Shown: piece by piece, positions 8,881 through 16,726 of the stretch
Numbering within the stretch: position 1 is the stretch's first letter
Layout: every line of letters starts with the position of its first letter
Origin: Neptunitalea lumnitzerae
GTDB taxonomy: Bacteria > Bacteroidota > Bacteroidia > Flavobacteriales > Flavobacteriaceae
Length of the DNA: 64,000 nt
NCBI RefSeq assembly: GCF_027924185.1
Contig: NZ_BRVO01000001.1
Location: forward strand, 682,001 to 746,000
Direction of reading: 5' to 3'
Program-made: the position numbers and the translations under genes
Notes under the pieces: model-generated
Told to the model about the DNA's origin: nothing
Database searches by the model: none
Seen by the model: only the letters and a program-made list of their open reading frames with translations

Positions 8881-9528
8881 ATGTACGATTTTGTAGCATT
8901 TTTAAACTTTGCCCTATTAATTTTAAACACCATACTTTTTACGGTTTACTTACCTAAAAATAAAAACAAACCTTATAAAATTTTCACAGTATATTCATGG
9001 TGCATGGTTGTTGTGCAACTGTTTACCTTGTACTTAACAAGTATAGGTGTCACTAATTTATTTCTATCTCATTTTTATTTTTTAGTGCAGTTTATACTCT
9101 TGTCACTTGTTTTTAAGAATTTATTATCAAAAAGTTTTTCTAGGTTAATTCTTGTGTTGCTAGTGTGCATACCTCTTATGGTAATCATTCAATTTATAAT
9201 ATACCCTTCTATATTCCATAAGTTTTCTGTGTTAGAAGTGTTGCTATGTTCATTGAGTTTAGTGGCTTATGGTATTATATATTTATATACATCAGTAGAT
9301 GCCCAAAAAAGAACTTGGCTGTTATTTACTTCGGGCCTTATAGTGTATTTGTTATCTAGTAGTATTGTATTTACGGGCGCAAATTATTTTTTAGAAAAGG
9401 TAGTAAATGAGTTTGTTTCCTTCAGATATAATTTTTGGAGTATCAATGCTTTTGTATACGTTATTTACCAACTTCTTATAATGATTGAATGGTATAAAAA
9501 CTTCCGGAAACCCGTAATTGACCGATAA
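8881..9528 (+). CDS. 7-TM membrane protein, paralogue 1
   Basis: A 215-residue integral membrane protein with seven hydrophobic segments (about 4-24, 35-53, 62-80, 90-109, 117-137, 146-166, 182-203) and a short basic C-terminus. Three landmarks are shared with the products of 10235 and 10972: NLFLSHFYF at 59-67 with a histidine inside TM3, EVLLCSL at 119-125, and IEWYKNFR at 202-209 just after the last helix. No known transporter motif is visible. The fixed topology and the nearby sensorless histidine kinase suggest a sensory role, but this is inference. Confidence 0.7.
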   Translation: MYDFVAFLNFALLILNTILFTVYLPKNKNKPYKIFTVYSWCMVVVQLFTLYLTSIGVTNLFLSHFYFLVQFILLSLVFKNLLSKSFSRLILVLLVCIPLMVIIQFIIYPSIFHKFSVLEVLLCSLSLVAYGIIYLYTSVDAQKRTWLLFTSGLIVYLLSSSIVFTGANYFLEKVVNEFVSFRYNFWSINAFVYVIYQLLIMIEWYKNFRKPVIDR

Positions 9529-9557
9529 TCATTTTTATACATCGATAATAGTAATCG

Positions 9558-9592
9558 TTTGCTGAAAATCAATGATATATGTGTTATATTTA
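9558..9592 (+). promoter_or_regulatory. Possible promoter of paralogue 2
   Basis: TTTG at 9558-9561 and TATATTTA at 9585-9592 are 23 bases apart. The -7 element misses the final G of TAnnTTTG, so this is tentative. Confidence 0.3.
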
Positions 9593-9630
9593 ATGGTATA
9601 CCTAGTACTAACTTTTAAAAATAACATATT

Positions 9631-10146
9631 ATGAAAAAACCAGTAGGATTAGAGAATAATGAAATATCAATAGGTACCGCTGTAGATCGTATTAGCCGTT
9701 ATGCCAATACAATGACTGCCATTGTAGATATTTATAACGAAGGGAAACCTGAAGAAGAGCGATTGCCAACAGATTTTGTAAAGGGATTTTGGATACCTAA
9801 AGATGATATTGAGGGACTCTATAATATGGCAGCTGAGCTAAGAAAATTGAGTGCTATTAGTGGAGATGTTAACGGATGCCGCGTATACTTAGGAATGGAC
9901 GAAAATTACCAAATGACATTGAGTATTAATGCCACAGAATTTGGGTCGGAAGTAATTGATGATGTGGAGGTGGAGTTATCTAAAGATATTATTGTTGATG
10001 GACTGGTGGCTGAAAATGGAGTAGGTTTGGATGAAACATCTACGGGTATTTTTGACTTTATTGAGCCTTGTCCTGAAAATTGTGACCCAAATAGTGTTTT
10101 AATGGAGCCATACGCAACCGATGGAGAATGCAAAGATTGTAAATAG
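9631..10146 (+). CDS. Small soluble CPxxCD protein, paralogue 2
   Basis: A 171-residue acidic protein without signal peptide or membrane segment, paralogous to the product of 8264-8701 (shared RISxY start, IPKDDIEGLYNM centre, PCPENCDPNSV near the end). It differs by an acidic insertion of about 20 residues before the motif and by a C-terminal tail ending ECKDCK, which adds a second cysteine pair. That makes four closely spaced cysteines and a plausible metal site. A terminator follows its stop and a 7-TM gene begins 88 bases downstream, the same order as for paralogue 1. Function unknown. Confidence 0.7.
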   Translation: MKKPVGLENNEISIGTAVDRISRYANTMTAIVDIYNEGKPEEERLPTDFVKGFWIPKDDIEGLYNMAAELRKLSAISGDVNGCRVYLGMDENYQMTLSINATEFGSEVIDDVEVELSKDIIVDGLVAENGVGLDETSTGIFDFIEPCPENCDPNSVLMEPYATDGECKDCK

Positions 10147-10160
10147 GTTATAGCACAAGT

Positions 10161-10206
10161 AAAAGATTGCTAAAGCGTTTAGTAAAAGCAATCTTTTATT
10201 TTTTAA
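10161..10206 (+). terminator. Hairpin terminator after paralogue 2
   Basis: AAAAGATTGCT (10161-10171) pairs with AGCAATCTTTT (10187-10197); an inner CTAAA/TTTAG pair lies in the loop, and a T-rich run follows. It separates the soluble gene from the 7-TM gene that follows. Confidence 0.75.
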
Positions 10207-10234
10207 ATTAGTGGTACCTAAGCCTAACTAATTT

Positions 10235-10873
10235 ATGCATACACTTATAACTGATCTTTGTTATGTCTTTTTATTGGTAAACAGTATTTTGTTTACTTAT
10301 TCTTTTATAAGAAACTACACGTCTAAAGTACTACTGTATTTGTTTTTGTACACTGCTGTTATGATGCTCAATCAGTTGGTTATAGGTTATTTACGTAGCA
10401 ATGGTGTTAATAATTTATGGCTTTCTCATGTTTATTTTTTGGTGCAGTTTATTACCATATCATTAGCGTTTAGACAGCTACAAACAAACCTGTTTATTCG
10501 TAAACTGAATAGTGTTCTTCTTATTACCATACCGGTAACTGTAGGGGCAATTTTAGCAATAACCCCCGGAGCTTTCAAAAATTTTAATATTCCGGAAACG
10601 TTACTATGCTCTATACCCTTAATTGCCTATTGTGTACATCACCTAATTCAAGCAATAGACGGAAACCAAAGCAAATTGATACTGTTTAGCATTGGCTTGT
10701 TTGTGTATCTAGTAAGTAGCACCTTGGTTTTTGTAAGTGCAAAAATTATTGTAGATGATTACTTAGGACAAGGTTTTATTACTCAACTCTGGAAAATTAA
10801 TAATATAATTTACCTAAGTTATCAGATACTTATAGTTATAGAATGGTATAAAAATTTTAGACGAACTAGCTAG
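10235..10873 (+). CDS. 7-TM membrane protein, paralogue 2
   Basis: A 212-residue membrane protein with the same seven-segment layout as its neighbours at 8881 and 10972. Landmarks: LWLSHVYF with a TM3 histidine at about 64-65, ETLLCSI in the middle and IEWYKNFR at 202-209. It lies behind paralogue 2 of the soluble protein, but a terminator lies between them, so its expression may depend on read-through or on its own promoter. No enzyme motif is visible. It is one of three diverged copies from a local duplication. Confidence 0.7.
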   Translation: MHTLITDLCYVFLLVNSILFTYSFIRNYTSKVLLYLFLYTAVMMLNQLVIGYLRSNGVNNLWLSHVYFLVQFITISLAFRQLQTNLFIRKLNSVLLITIPVTVGAILAITPGAFKNFNIPETLLCSIPLIAYCVHHLIQAIDGNQSKLILFSIGLFVYLVSSTLVFVSAKIIVDDYLGQGFITQLWKINNIIYLSYQILIVIEWYKNFRRTS

Positions 10874-10909
10874 TCTATACTGTAAGTCTTTTAATTAGGT
10901 TTATTGTAG

Positions 10910-10917
10910 TATTTTTG
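10910..10917 (+). promoter_or_regulatory. -7 element before 7-TM gene 3
   Basis: TATTTTTG is a perfect TAnnTTTG match 54 bases before the ATG. No clear -33 TTG is visible. Confidence 0.4.
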
Positions 10918-10971
10918 CGTAATTAAGATAGCTGACTTTTTAAAACTACAACCCCAAACCTTTTTGTTGGT

Positions 10972-11622
10972 ATGCATTCGTTACTTATAGATAATCTTGG
11001 TTATTTTTTCATGGGTATCAATGCATTGGTATTCTCTTTTTTTACGAAGGGGAAAAGTAGTCCTACGCTTTATTGGTTTAGGTGGTATGCGTGGAGTATT
11101 GTACTGGTTCAAATAGTTACGGCTTATTATTCTAGCCATAAAATGAATAACCTTTTCATATCTCATTTTTATTTTAATTTTCAGTTCATTACAGTGTCGC
11201 TTATGTTTAAACATTTGATACATAATAAGTTTTTGCGAAAGCTTAATATGTATTTGGTGGTGTTAGTTCCGTTATTTCTAGTACACCAATATGTTTTTAA
11301 TCCTGAAGATTTTTTCAATATCTATATTGGTGAGGTGTTTTTATGTTCGTTGCCTTTGGTGGCATATGCTGTTTATTACTTGTACAGGTCTATAGAGCTA
11401 ATGAATAGAAAGTGGATTTTTTTTTCATCGGGGCTATTACTCTACCTACTATCTAGTAGCATTGTTTTTTCAGGGTATGATATCTTGGTGAGAGATCATA
11501 TAGAGACTCTTAAAAAGTTTAACTTCTGGATACTTAACAATATCATTTATCTCATCTACCAAATAATGGTTACAATTGAGTGGTACGAAAACTTTAGAAA
11601 GAATAGGAATCGTAGATATTAG
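10972..11622 (+). CDS. 7-TM membrane protein, paralogue 3
   Basis: A 216-residue membrane protein, third member of the local family: LFISHFYF at 61-68, EVFLCSLPLVAYAVYYLY in the middle and IEWYENFR at 202-209, followed by a strongly basic tail (KNRNRRY). The fixed coordinate of the last motif in all three proteins indicates selection on that juxtamembrane region. It has no soluble partner; instead the histidine kinase gene comes next, 134 bases downstream. This makes it the best candidate for a direct contact with the kinase (inference). Confidence 0.7.
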   Translation: MHSLLIDNLGYFFMGINALVFSFFTKGKSSPTLYWFRWYAWSIVLVQIVTAYYSSHKMNNLFISHFYFNFQFITVSLMFKHLIHNKFLRKLNMYLVVLVPLFLVHQYVFNPEDFFNIYIGEVFLCSLPLVAYAVYYLYRSIELMNRKWIFFSSGLLLYLLSSSIVFSGYDILVRDHIETLKKFNFWILNNIIYLIYQIMVTIEWYENFRKNRNRRY

Positions 11623-11742
11623 TTTCTAAATCAGTTACGCTTATAGCCAGACTCTGTATTATTAGCTTTTTTTAAATAGCGCTAATAAATATTTATGTAA
11701 TTTACCGCTTCTAACGGTAGAATTTTATTTACTAACCACACC

Positions 11743-11750
11743 TACATTTG
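11743..11750 (+). promoter_or_regulatory. -7 element almost at the histidine kinase start codon
   Basis: TACATTTG matches TAnnTTTG and ends six bases before the ATG at 11757, predicting a leaderless or nearly leaderless mRNA. A TACCG/CGGTA inverted repeat (11703-11719) lies just upstream and could be an operator. Confidence 0.4.
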
Positions 11751-11756
11751 AGTTTT

Positions 11757-12554
11757 ATGGAAACAACTACTTCTAATGGCTATGCCTTTTTAACTATTGT
11801 AATTATAGCGGTGATGTTATTATTGGTTATGGCCTTAACCTTAATATTATTCTTTTACTTATCTAGAAAGAAAGTGGTTAAGAAGGAGTTAGAAAAGCAA
11901 CAATTGGTTATTGGGCACCAAAAGGAAATGTTATTAGCTGCTATAGAAACACAAGAGGAAGAACGTAAGCGTATAGCGCAAGATTTGCATGATGATATTA
12001 GTTCTAAACTAAATGTAGTGTCTTTAAATGCTCAGTTTTTACTAGAGGAAGAAATGGAGGGCGAAGAGTTAAAACAAATGTTAACCCAAGTGCTACAGAT
12101 TACCAATGCTACATTAGATACTTCAAGAAAGATTGCGCATAATTTATTACCACCTATTTTAGAAAAGTTTGGTTTAGGGGCAGCCATAGAAGAAGTGTGC
12201 GAAGAATATCACAAGAGTAAAAAAGTTTCTGTAACTTTAGATAATAAATACCAGACATCTTTTTTGGCTGAGCAAGAAGAGCTTCACGTGTTTCGTATTG
12301 TTCAGGAGTTATTAAATAATTCTTTAAAACACGGTAAAGCAACTGAAATTGCAGTAAGTATAGCTACAGATGTTTCTTCAGGGTTAACCTTGGTATATAG
12401 AGATAATGGAAAAGGTTTTGATGTTGACAAGGCTATGTTGAAGAAGGGCTTAGGATTACAAAATATTGAAAGCCGTTTAGAGATACTAAAAGGAAACATC
12501 AATTACAAAAGTAAGCCTGGAGAGGGTGTTTTGGTAGCCATTAAAATAAACTAG
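11757..12554 (+). CDS. NarL-type sensor histidine kinase without sensor domain
   Basis: A 265-residue kinase. A single membrane segment (about residues 11-35) is preceded by only ten residues, so there is no extracytoplasmic sensor. A short coiled coil leads to the HisKA_3 H-box ERKRIAQDLHDDISSKL with H78, and the HATPase domain has its N-box (ELLNNSLKHG) and G-box (YRDNGKGFD, GLGLQNIESR). I start at the ATG at 11757 and not at a TTG nine bases upstream. The regulator gene follows after two bases, so they are a cognate pair. With no sensor of its own it needs input from another membrane protein; the three 7-TM neighbours are the obvious candidates, by inference. Confidence 0.9.
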   Translation: METTTSNGYAFLTIVIIAVMLLLVMALTLILFFYLSRKKVVKKELEKQQLVIGHQKEMLLAAIETQEEERKRIAQDLHDDISSKLNVVSLNAQFLLEEEMEGEELKQMLTQVLQITNATLDTSRKIAHNLLPPILEKFGLGAAIEEVCEEYHKSKKVSVTLDNKYQTSFLAEQEELHVFRIVQELLNNSLKHGKATEIAVSIATDVSSGLTLVYRDNGKGFDVDKAMLKKGLGLQNIESRLEILKGNINYKSKPGEGVLVAIKIN

Positions 12555-12556
12555 CT

Positions 12557-13231
12557 ATGGAGGGAAAAATTAAAATTGCAGTAACAGACGATGAAACTTT
12601 ATTTAGAGCAGGAATTCTATTTATTCTAAACAGAGTACCTGAATTTGAGGTGTTGTTTGAAGCTGAGAATGGTGTAGAATTATTAGATAAGTTGGCCGCT
12701 TCTGAAGAAAAACCAGATGTTATATTAATGGATATTAAAATGCCTGAAATGAATGGTGTTGAATGCACCAAAACTATTCAGAAGAAATATCCAGATATTA
12801 ATATTGTAGCCTTAAGTAGCTATGGCGGTAGAGCCTTTATTACCAATATGATAAATGTAGGGGCATCTTCTTATTTGTTAAAAAATACGTCACCTAAAGA
12901 AGTAGTAGCTACCATTAAAAAGGTGTACGAAACAGGTTTCCATTACGATCAGTGGGTGCATGAAGTTTTAGATGAAGAAAGGGTGAATGGAAAAGCGGTA
13001 AATATAGAAACGGTTTTAAACAATCAGTTATCTAAGCGAGAGCTAGAAATATTAGAGCTTATTTGTAATCAGTATACCAATCACGAAATTGCAGAGAAAT
13101 TGTTTATTAGTCCGCGTACTGTTGAGGTACACCGTAAAAAACTACTTATAAAAACCGAGTCTAAAAACACAGCTGGCTTAGTAGTATATGGTATACGTAA
13201 TGAATTAGTACAAGTATCTCCAGATATCTAG
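12557..13231 (+). CDS. NarL/FixJ-family response regulator
   Basis: A 224-residue DNA-binding regulator. The receiver domain has acidic residues D11 and D12, phosphoacceptor D59 in VILMDIKMPEMNG, and the conserved lysine in YLLKNTSP. The C-terminal LuxR-type helix-turn-helix covers about 158-215 (LSKRELEILELI, ISPRTVEVHRKKL). It is co-transcribed with the kinase two bases upstream. Its stop codon overlaps the stop of the convergent lipoprotein gene by four bases (13228-13231). Targets are not visible from sequence; regulation of the 8.2-11.6 kb genes is a reasonable guess. Confidence 0.93.
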   Translation: MEGKIKIAVTDDETLFRAGILFILNRVPEFEVLFEAENGVELLDKLAASEEKPDVILMDIKMPEMNGVECTKTIQKKYPDINIVALSSYGGRAFITNMINVGASSYLLKNTSPKEVVATIKKVYETGFHYDQWVHEVLDEERVNGKAVNIETVLNNQLSKRELEILELICNQYTNHEIAEKLFISPRTVEVHRKKLLIKTESKNTAGLVVYGIRNELVQVSPDI

Positions 13232-13677
13232 TCACAAATATCTTTAGTTAACCTGTAGTTTAAATAATCTTGCTCAGAGTTGGTAACCATTACGGCAGCA
13301 TCTGTGTTATTTACTTCTATCAAGATAGGAAAGCTAACAGGCGTTCCTGCTTCTGTATAAGAATAAATTCCTTTGATTGTGGTGTCTAATCTTGCTCCCT
13401 CAAACGTACCTTTAATACTATCTTTTTCCATAGTGCAGATAGTAAATGTACCTTTAACAGCATCGTCTTCGGTTACAGAATAGTTAAGATTATAAATAGT
13501 TCCCAAAGTATCTGCGCTATAACATCCTTTACTTACTACCTCAGGGTTCATGGCTTCTTCTACAGTGTTTACAATACTTGACATATTGGCAGCTTGTAAT
13601 TCTGTTGTTCTTTTTTTGCTACATGCAATAATACCGCCTAGCAATATTATGCAAACTATCATTACTAACTTTTTCAT
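13228..13677 (-). CDS. Small lipoprotein of unknown function
   Basis: A 149-residue protein with a lipoprotein signal: hydrophobic residues 4-17 and the lipobox GIIAC, so it is anchored to a membrane through the cysteine at 19. The mature part looks beta-rich with alternating charged strands (DAVKGTFTICTME, DTTIKGIYSYTE), possibly a small beta-barrel, and ends KDICD. I recognise no family. It converges on the response regulator with overlapping stop codons, leaving no room for a shared terminator. Confidence 0.7.
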   Translation of the reverse strand: MKKLVMIVCIILLGGIIACSKKRTTELQAANMSSIVNTVEEAMNPEVVSKGCYSADTLGTIYNLNYSVTEDDAVKGTFTICTMEKDSIKGTFEGARLDTTIKGIYSYTEAGTPVSFPILIEVNNTDAAVMVTNSEQDYLNYRLTKDICD

Positions 13678-13696
13678 AATTATCCTTCATTTTTTA

Positions 13697-13704
13697 TAAA
13701 GGTA
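13697..13704 (-). promoter_or_regulatory. Possible -7 element of the lipoprotein gene
   Basis: Minus-strand TACCTTTA differs from TAnnTTTG only in the last base and lies 19 bases before the ATG. Confidence 0.25.
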
Positions 13705-13759
13705 AACTAAGTAGTAGTCTGTAAATGATAAAGTTATGCTTAATAAATCTTAAAATATG

Positions 13760-14422
13760 TTATTGTTTTCCATTCCATTCATTATAGAACTGTTCTAGAA
13801 ACTGTTCCATAAAGGCGTGTCTTTGTTCGGCTATTTTCTTACCAGATGCTGTGTTCATTCGGTCTTTAAGCAGTAGTAGTTTTTCGTAGAAATGGTTAAT
13901 AGTAGGAGCGGTAGATTTTTTATAAGTTTCCTTATCCATGTTTAAATCAGGAGCAATTTCAGGATCGTAGATAGCTCTGTTTTTAAAACCACCATAGTTA
14001 AAGGTGCGCGCAATACCAATGGCACCAATGGCATCTAATCTATCGGCGTCTTGTACAATATCCAATTCTTTAGAAGAAAACGTGTTTGTAGTGTTTCCTC
14101 CTTTAAACGATATGTTTTCAATGATTTTAATTACATGATCTATTACCTCGGTATCTACCTGTAAAGCAATTAAAAATTCTTTTGCCATTTTAGGGCCCAC
14201 AGTTTCATCTCCATCATAAAATTTACTGTCGGCAATGTCATGTAATAAAGCACCTAAGGCTACAACCAATACATTATAAGATTCAGGTGCTTCATCCTTC
14301 GCTATTAATAAAGAATTTTTAAATACCCGTTGTATATGAAACCAATCATGGCCACCTTCTGCATTGGCTAAAGTTTCTTTTACAAAAGCAATGGTTTGCT
14401 CTATAATAGCATCATTTTTCAA
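13760..14422 (-). CDS. HD-domain phosphohydrolase
   Basis: A 220-residue HD-superfamily enzyme of the YedJ/YpgQ type. Metal ligands are visible: H29 in GGHDWFHIQRV, H61-D62 in ALLHDIADSKF, and a later aspartate in DIVQDADRLDAIGA. YpgQ of Bacillus hydrolyses nucleoside triphosphates to monophosphate and pyrophosphate, so nucleotide pyrophosphohydrolase activity is possible. The only usable start is TTG at 14422; an in-frame stop lies 18 bases upstream and no in-frame ATG exists at the N-terminus. It begins 15 bases after the plsC stop, so the two form an operon. Confidence 0.85.
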   Translation of the reverse strand: MKNDAIIEQTIAFVKETLANAEGGHDWFHIQRVFKNSLLIAKDEAPESYNVLVVALGALLHDIADSKFYDGDETVGPKMAKEFLIALQVDTEVIDHVIKIIENISFKGGNTTNTFSSKELDIVQDADRLDAIGAIGIARTFNYGGFKNRAIYDPEIAPDLNMDKETYKKSTAPTINHFYEKLLLLKDRMNTASGKKIAEQRHAFMEQFLEQFYNEWNGKQ

Positions 14423-14437
14423 AGGAATGGCGTTATG

Positions 14438-15172
14438 TTAAGCTTCTATTTTACTTTTAACTTCTTCTTCTACCATTGTTATTAAAGTTTCTGTGTCATA
14501 GTCTTTAATGGCTAATGGTTTGCCTGTGGTTAGCGTAACTTTATGCCCAATACCCATAGGAAATTTACCGTATTCTAAATTTTTCCATGAGTTGTTTATA
14601 GTAAGTGGCACTACATACCCTTCAGGTATTTTTTTAAAGAGCAGTTTGAGTCCGGTTTTTTGAAAAGGCTTTGGTTGTCCGTTTCTACTTCTGGTTCCTT
14701 CAGGGAATATAACTGCTGAAAAGTTGTTTTTATTAATATAGCTTCCGAATTCTAAAATTGCAGGCACCGATTGTCTAGAGTCCTTACGGTCTATTAAAAC
14801 AGAACCACCATGTTTTAGGTTGAAAGAAACACTTGGTATACCTTTACCTAATTCTTTTTTACTAATAAATTTAGGATGGTTTTTACTAAAATACCAAATG
14901 ATAGGAGGTATGTCATACATACTTTGGTGGTTAGCAACAATTACTAAAGGCTTGTCTTCTGGTATGTCAAAATCGTTTTTAAATTTAACGGTAGTACCCA
15001 GTAGTAGTAAACATCTGGTAAGTCCACCATTTAAAATAACTACACTTGTTTTGTGTGCTTTGTACCCAAAAACTTTTAAACAAAACCATTGTATTGGGTG
15101 AAATATTACTAGTAGTAACCCAAAAGCTAAAAGGTAAATAACCGTTAACGGATATGCTAAAATTTTTCTCAT
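14438..15172 (-). CDS. plsC: 1-acyl-sn-glycerol-3-phosphate acyltransferase
   Basis: A 244-residue membrane-bound acyltransferase that makes phosphatidic acid from lysophosphatidic acid. An N-terminal membrane segment (about 8-28) precedes the catalytic HX4D motif NHQSMYD (H82, D87). The substrate-binding motif FPEGTRSRNG lies near residue 160 and a VPLTIN block follows. Length and motif order fit PlsC. The HD phosphohydrolase gene follows closely. A lysophospholipid acyltransferase acting on another lipid (such as an aminolipid) is an alternative, common in Bacteroidota. Confidence 0.88.
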   Translation of the reverse strand: MRKILAYPLTVIYLLAFGLLLVIFHPIQWFCLKVFGYKAHKTSVVILNGGLTRCLLLLGTTVKFKNDFDIPEDKPLVIVANHQSMYDIPPIIWYFSKNHPKFISKKELGKGIPSVSFNLKHGGSVLIDRKDSRQSVPAILEFGSYINKNNFSAVIFPEGTRSRNGQPKPFQKTGLKLLFKKIPEGYVVPLTINNSWKNLEYGKFPMGIGHKVTLTTGKPLAIKDYDTETLITMVEEEVKSKIEA

Positions 15173-15195
15173 TAGAATTGTTGTAACTAAAGTTC

Positions 15196-15203
15196 CAAAA
15201 ATA
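15196..15203 (-). promoter_or_regulatory. -7 element before plsC
   Basis: Minus-strand TATTTTTG is a perfect TAnnTTTG match 23 bases before the plsC ATG. No -33 TTG is visible. Confidence 0.4.
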
Positions 15204-15278
15204 CTAAAGATTAGTTTTTTGCCTCTATAGAATTTTAAAAAAATATGTTTTACTAGTGAACGCTATATGTTATAAACT

Positions 15279-15306
15279 AAAAAAGGCTGCAACTGCAGCC
15301 TTTTTT
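15279..15306 (-). terminator. Terminator of the bacilliredoxin gene
   Basis: GGCTGC (15285-15290) pairs with GCAGCC (15295-15300) around AACT and is flanked by six A and six T, so it can act on both strands. It lies 18 bases past the bacilliredoxin stop. Confidence 0.85.
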
Positions 15307-15323
15307 ATACTTGGTTTTGTTTA

Positions 15324-15734
15324 TTAACAAAACTCGTCATAAGCATCTTTAAGATTGTCAGCAATCATTTCCGCTGGTCTACCTTCAATGTGGTGACGCT
15401 CTAACATATGAACCAATTCCCCGTTTCTAAATAACGCCATACTTGGAGATGACGGAGGGAAAGGAACCATATGACTTCTTGCTACATCTGTTGCATCTTT
15501 ATCTACACCTGCAAAAACAGTTACAATATGATCAGGTTTTTTAGCATTTGCTAAGCTTAATTTAGCACCTGGTCTTGCATTTGCTGCGGCACATCCACAA
15601 ACTGAGTTTACAACTACTAATGTGGTTCCTTCTTTTGCTAATGCAGCTTCTACTGCTTCTGGTGTATGTAATTCTTCAAACCCTACTTGAGTAAGGTCTT
15701 CTCTCATTGGTTTTACTAATTCTGCTGGGTACAT
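15324..15734 (-). CDS. BrxA/BrxB-family bacilliredoxin
   Basis: A 136-residue thioredoxin-fold protein of the YphP/YqiW family with the characteristic CGC redox motif (C46, C48). The FPPSSPSMALF segment and HHIEGRPAEMIADNL tail are also typical. In Bacillus these proteins remove bacillithiol from S-bacillithiolated proteins. Presence here fits a Bacteroidota member that makes bacillithiol, although no biosynthesis gene is in the window. Monocistronic: its own -7 element upstream and a hairpin terminator downstream. Whether it is the A or B type cannot be settled here. Confidence 0.9.
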   Translation of the reverse strand: MYPAELVKPMREDLTQVGFEELHTPEAVEAALAKEGTTLVVVNSVCGCAAANARPGAKLSLANAKKPDHIVTVFAGVDKDATDVARSHMVPFPPSSPSMALFRNGELVHMLERHHIEGRPAEMIADNLKDAYDEFC

Positions 15735-15769
15735 AATTATTGCTTTTGTATGGTTTGCAAAATAAAATT

Positions 15770-15777
15770 CAAAGTTA
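15770..15777 (-). promoter_or_regulatory. -7 element before the bacilliredoxin gene
   Basis: Minus-strand TAACTTTG matches TAnnTTTG, 35 bases before the ATG. Confidence 0.4.
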
Positions 15778-15938
15778 CAAAATTTAAATGTTGTGATAAC
15801 ATAACTTACCCTTACTATAGGGCTTCTATTTTTATTTGTCGTAACTTATTGTTTTCTTTACAAAGAAAAATCAAAAATTACTAGCAGAGCTTCTCAAAAG
15901 TCTGATTTTTTGATAGTTAATATAATTGCGTTTTTTTA

Positions 15939-16655
15939 ATGTTCAAACTAGCTATTCTCATTGGTTTAATTTATGTTATTTACAGGCTTAGTTCGGGTTT
16001 ATCATTGTTTGGTGGTGATACTAATAATGGTGGAGAGCGAATAAAAGTTACCCCGTATGATATTGAATTAAATATATTATCACTTACTTCATTAGTAATA
16101 AAGTCTGATGGTTATGTAAACCGGCCAGAGATGGACTTTGTGCGGGCATATTTTGTTCAGAAATATGGAAAAGCAAGAGCCAATGCTACTTTTAAAACCT
16201 TTAACGAAACGCTAAAGAATAGAGAGATTACTGCACATAGAGTTTGTTATTTTATATTGCATAAAACCAATTATCAAGAGCGCATAGAAATTATTCAGCT
16301 GTTGTTTGGGGTTGCTTTGGCCGATGGTAATGTGAGCCCAAGAGAGGCTTACAAGATTGAAGAAATAGCAGGTTTTTTAAAAATATATAGAGTAGATTTT
16401 GAAACTATCAAGAGAATGTATAGTGCTAAATCCAATACTTACCAAAAGCCTGTACCGCCTAATGCGTACAAAGTATTAGACTTAGAAACTAATGCTACCG
16501 ATGCAGAGGTAAAAACCGCTTACCGTAATTTAGTTAAAAAATATCACCCAGATAAGGTAATTACAGGTAGTGATACCGTGAAGAAAAATGCCGAAATGAA
16601 CTTTAGAAGAGTTCAAGAAGCCTATGAGCAAATACAAAAGGAACGAGGCTTTTAA
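15939..16655 (+). CDS. DjlA-like co-chaperone: membrane anchor, TerB region, DnaJ domain
   Basis: A 238-residue protein. Residues 2-14 are a short hydrophobic anchor; residues about 40-145 resemble a TerB-like helical domain with two acidic repeats (LVIKSDGYVNRPE, VALADGNVSPRE), and the C-terminal 65 residues are a J domain with the HPD motif (KKYHPDKV). The order membrane segment, TerB, J domain is that of DjlA, which stimulates DnaK ATPase at the inner membrane. It stands alone, with a bidirectional hairpin behind it that it shares with the siderophore receptor gene. Confidence 0.85.
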   Translation: MFKLAILIGLIYVIYRLSSGLSLFGGDTNNGGERIKVTPYDIELNILSLTSLVIKSDGYVNRPEMDFVRAYFVQKYGKARANATFKTFNETLKNREITAHRVCYFILHKTNYQERIEIIQLLFGVALADGNVSPREAYKIEEIAGFLKIYRVDFETIKRMYSAKSNTYQKPVPPNAYKVLDLETNATDAEVKTAYRNLVKKYHPDKVITGSDTVKKNAEMNFRRVQEAYEQIQKERGF

Positions 16656-16660
16656 ATACA

Positions 16661-16690
16661 AAAAAGGCATTACTATATAGTAATGCCCTT
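16661..16690. terminator. Bidirectional hairpin between the DnaJ gene and the TonB receptor gene
   Basis: GGCATTACTA (16666-16675) pairs with TAGTAATGCC (16678-16687). An A-run at 16661-16665 gives a T-run for the minus-strand receptor gene; the plus-strand T-run is poor. Confidence 0.7.
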
Positions 16691-16726
16691 CTGCTTAAAA
16701 TTTAACTACGTACAAAAAAACGTTTT

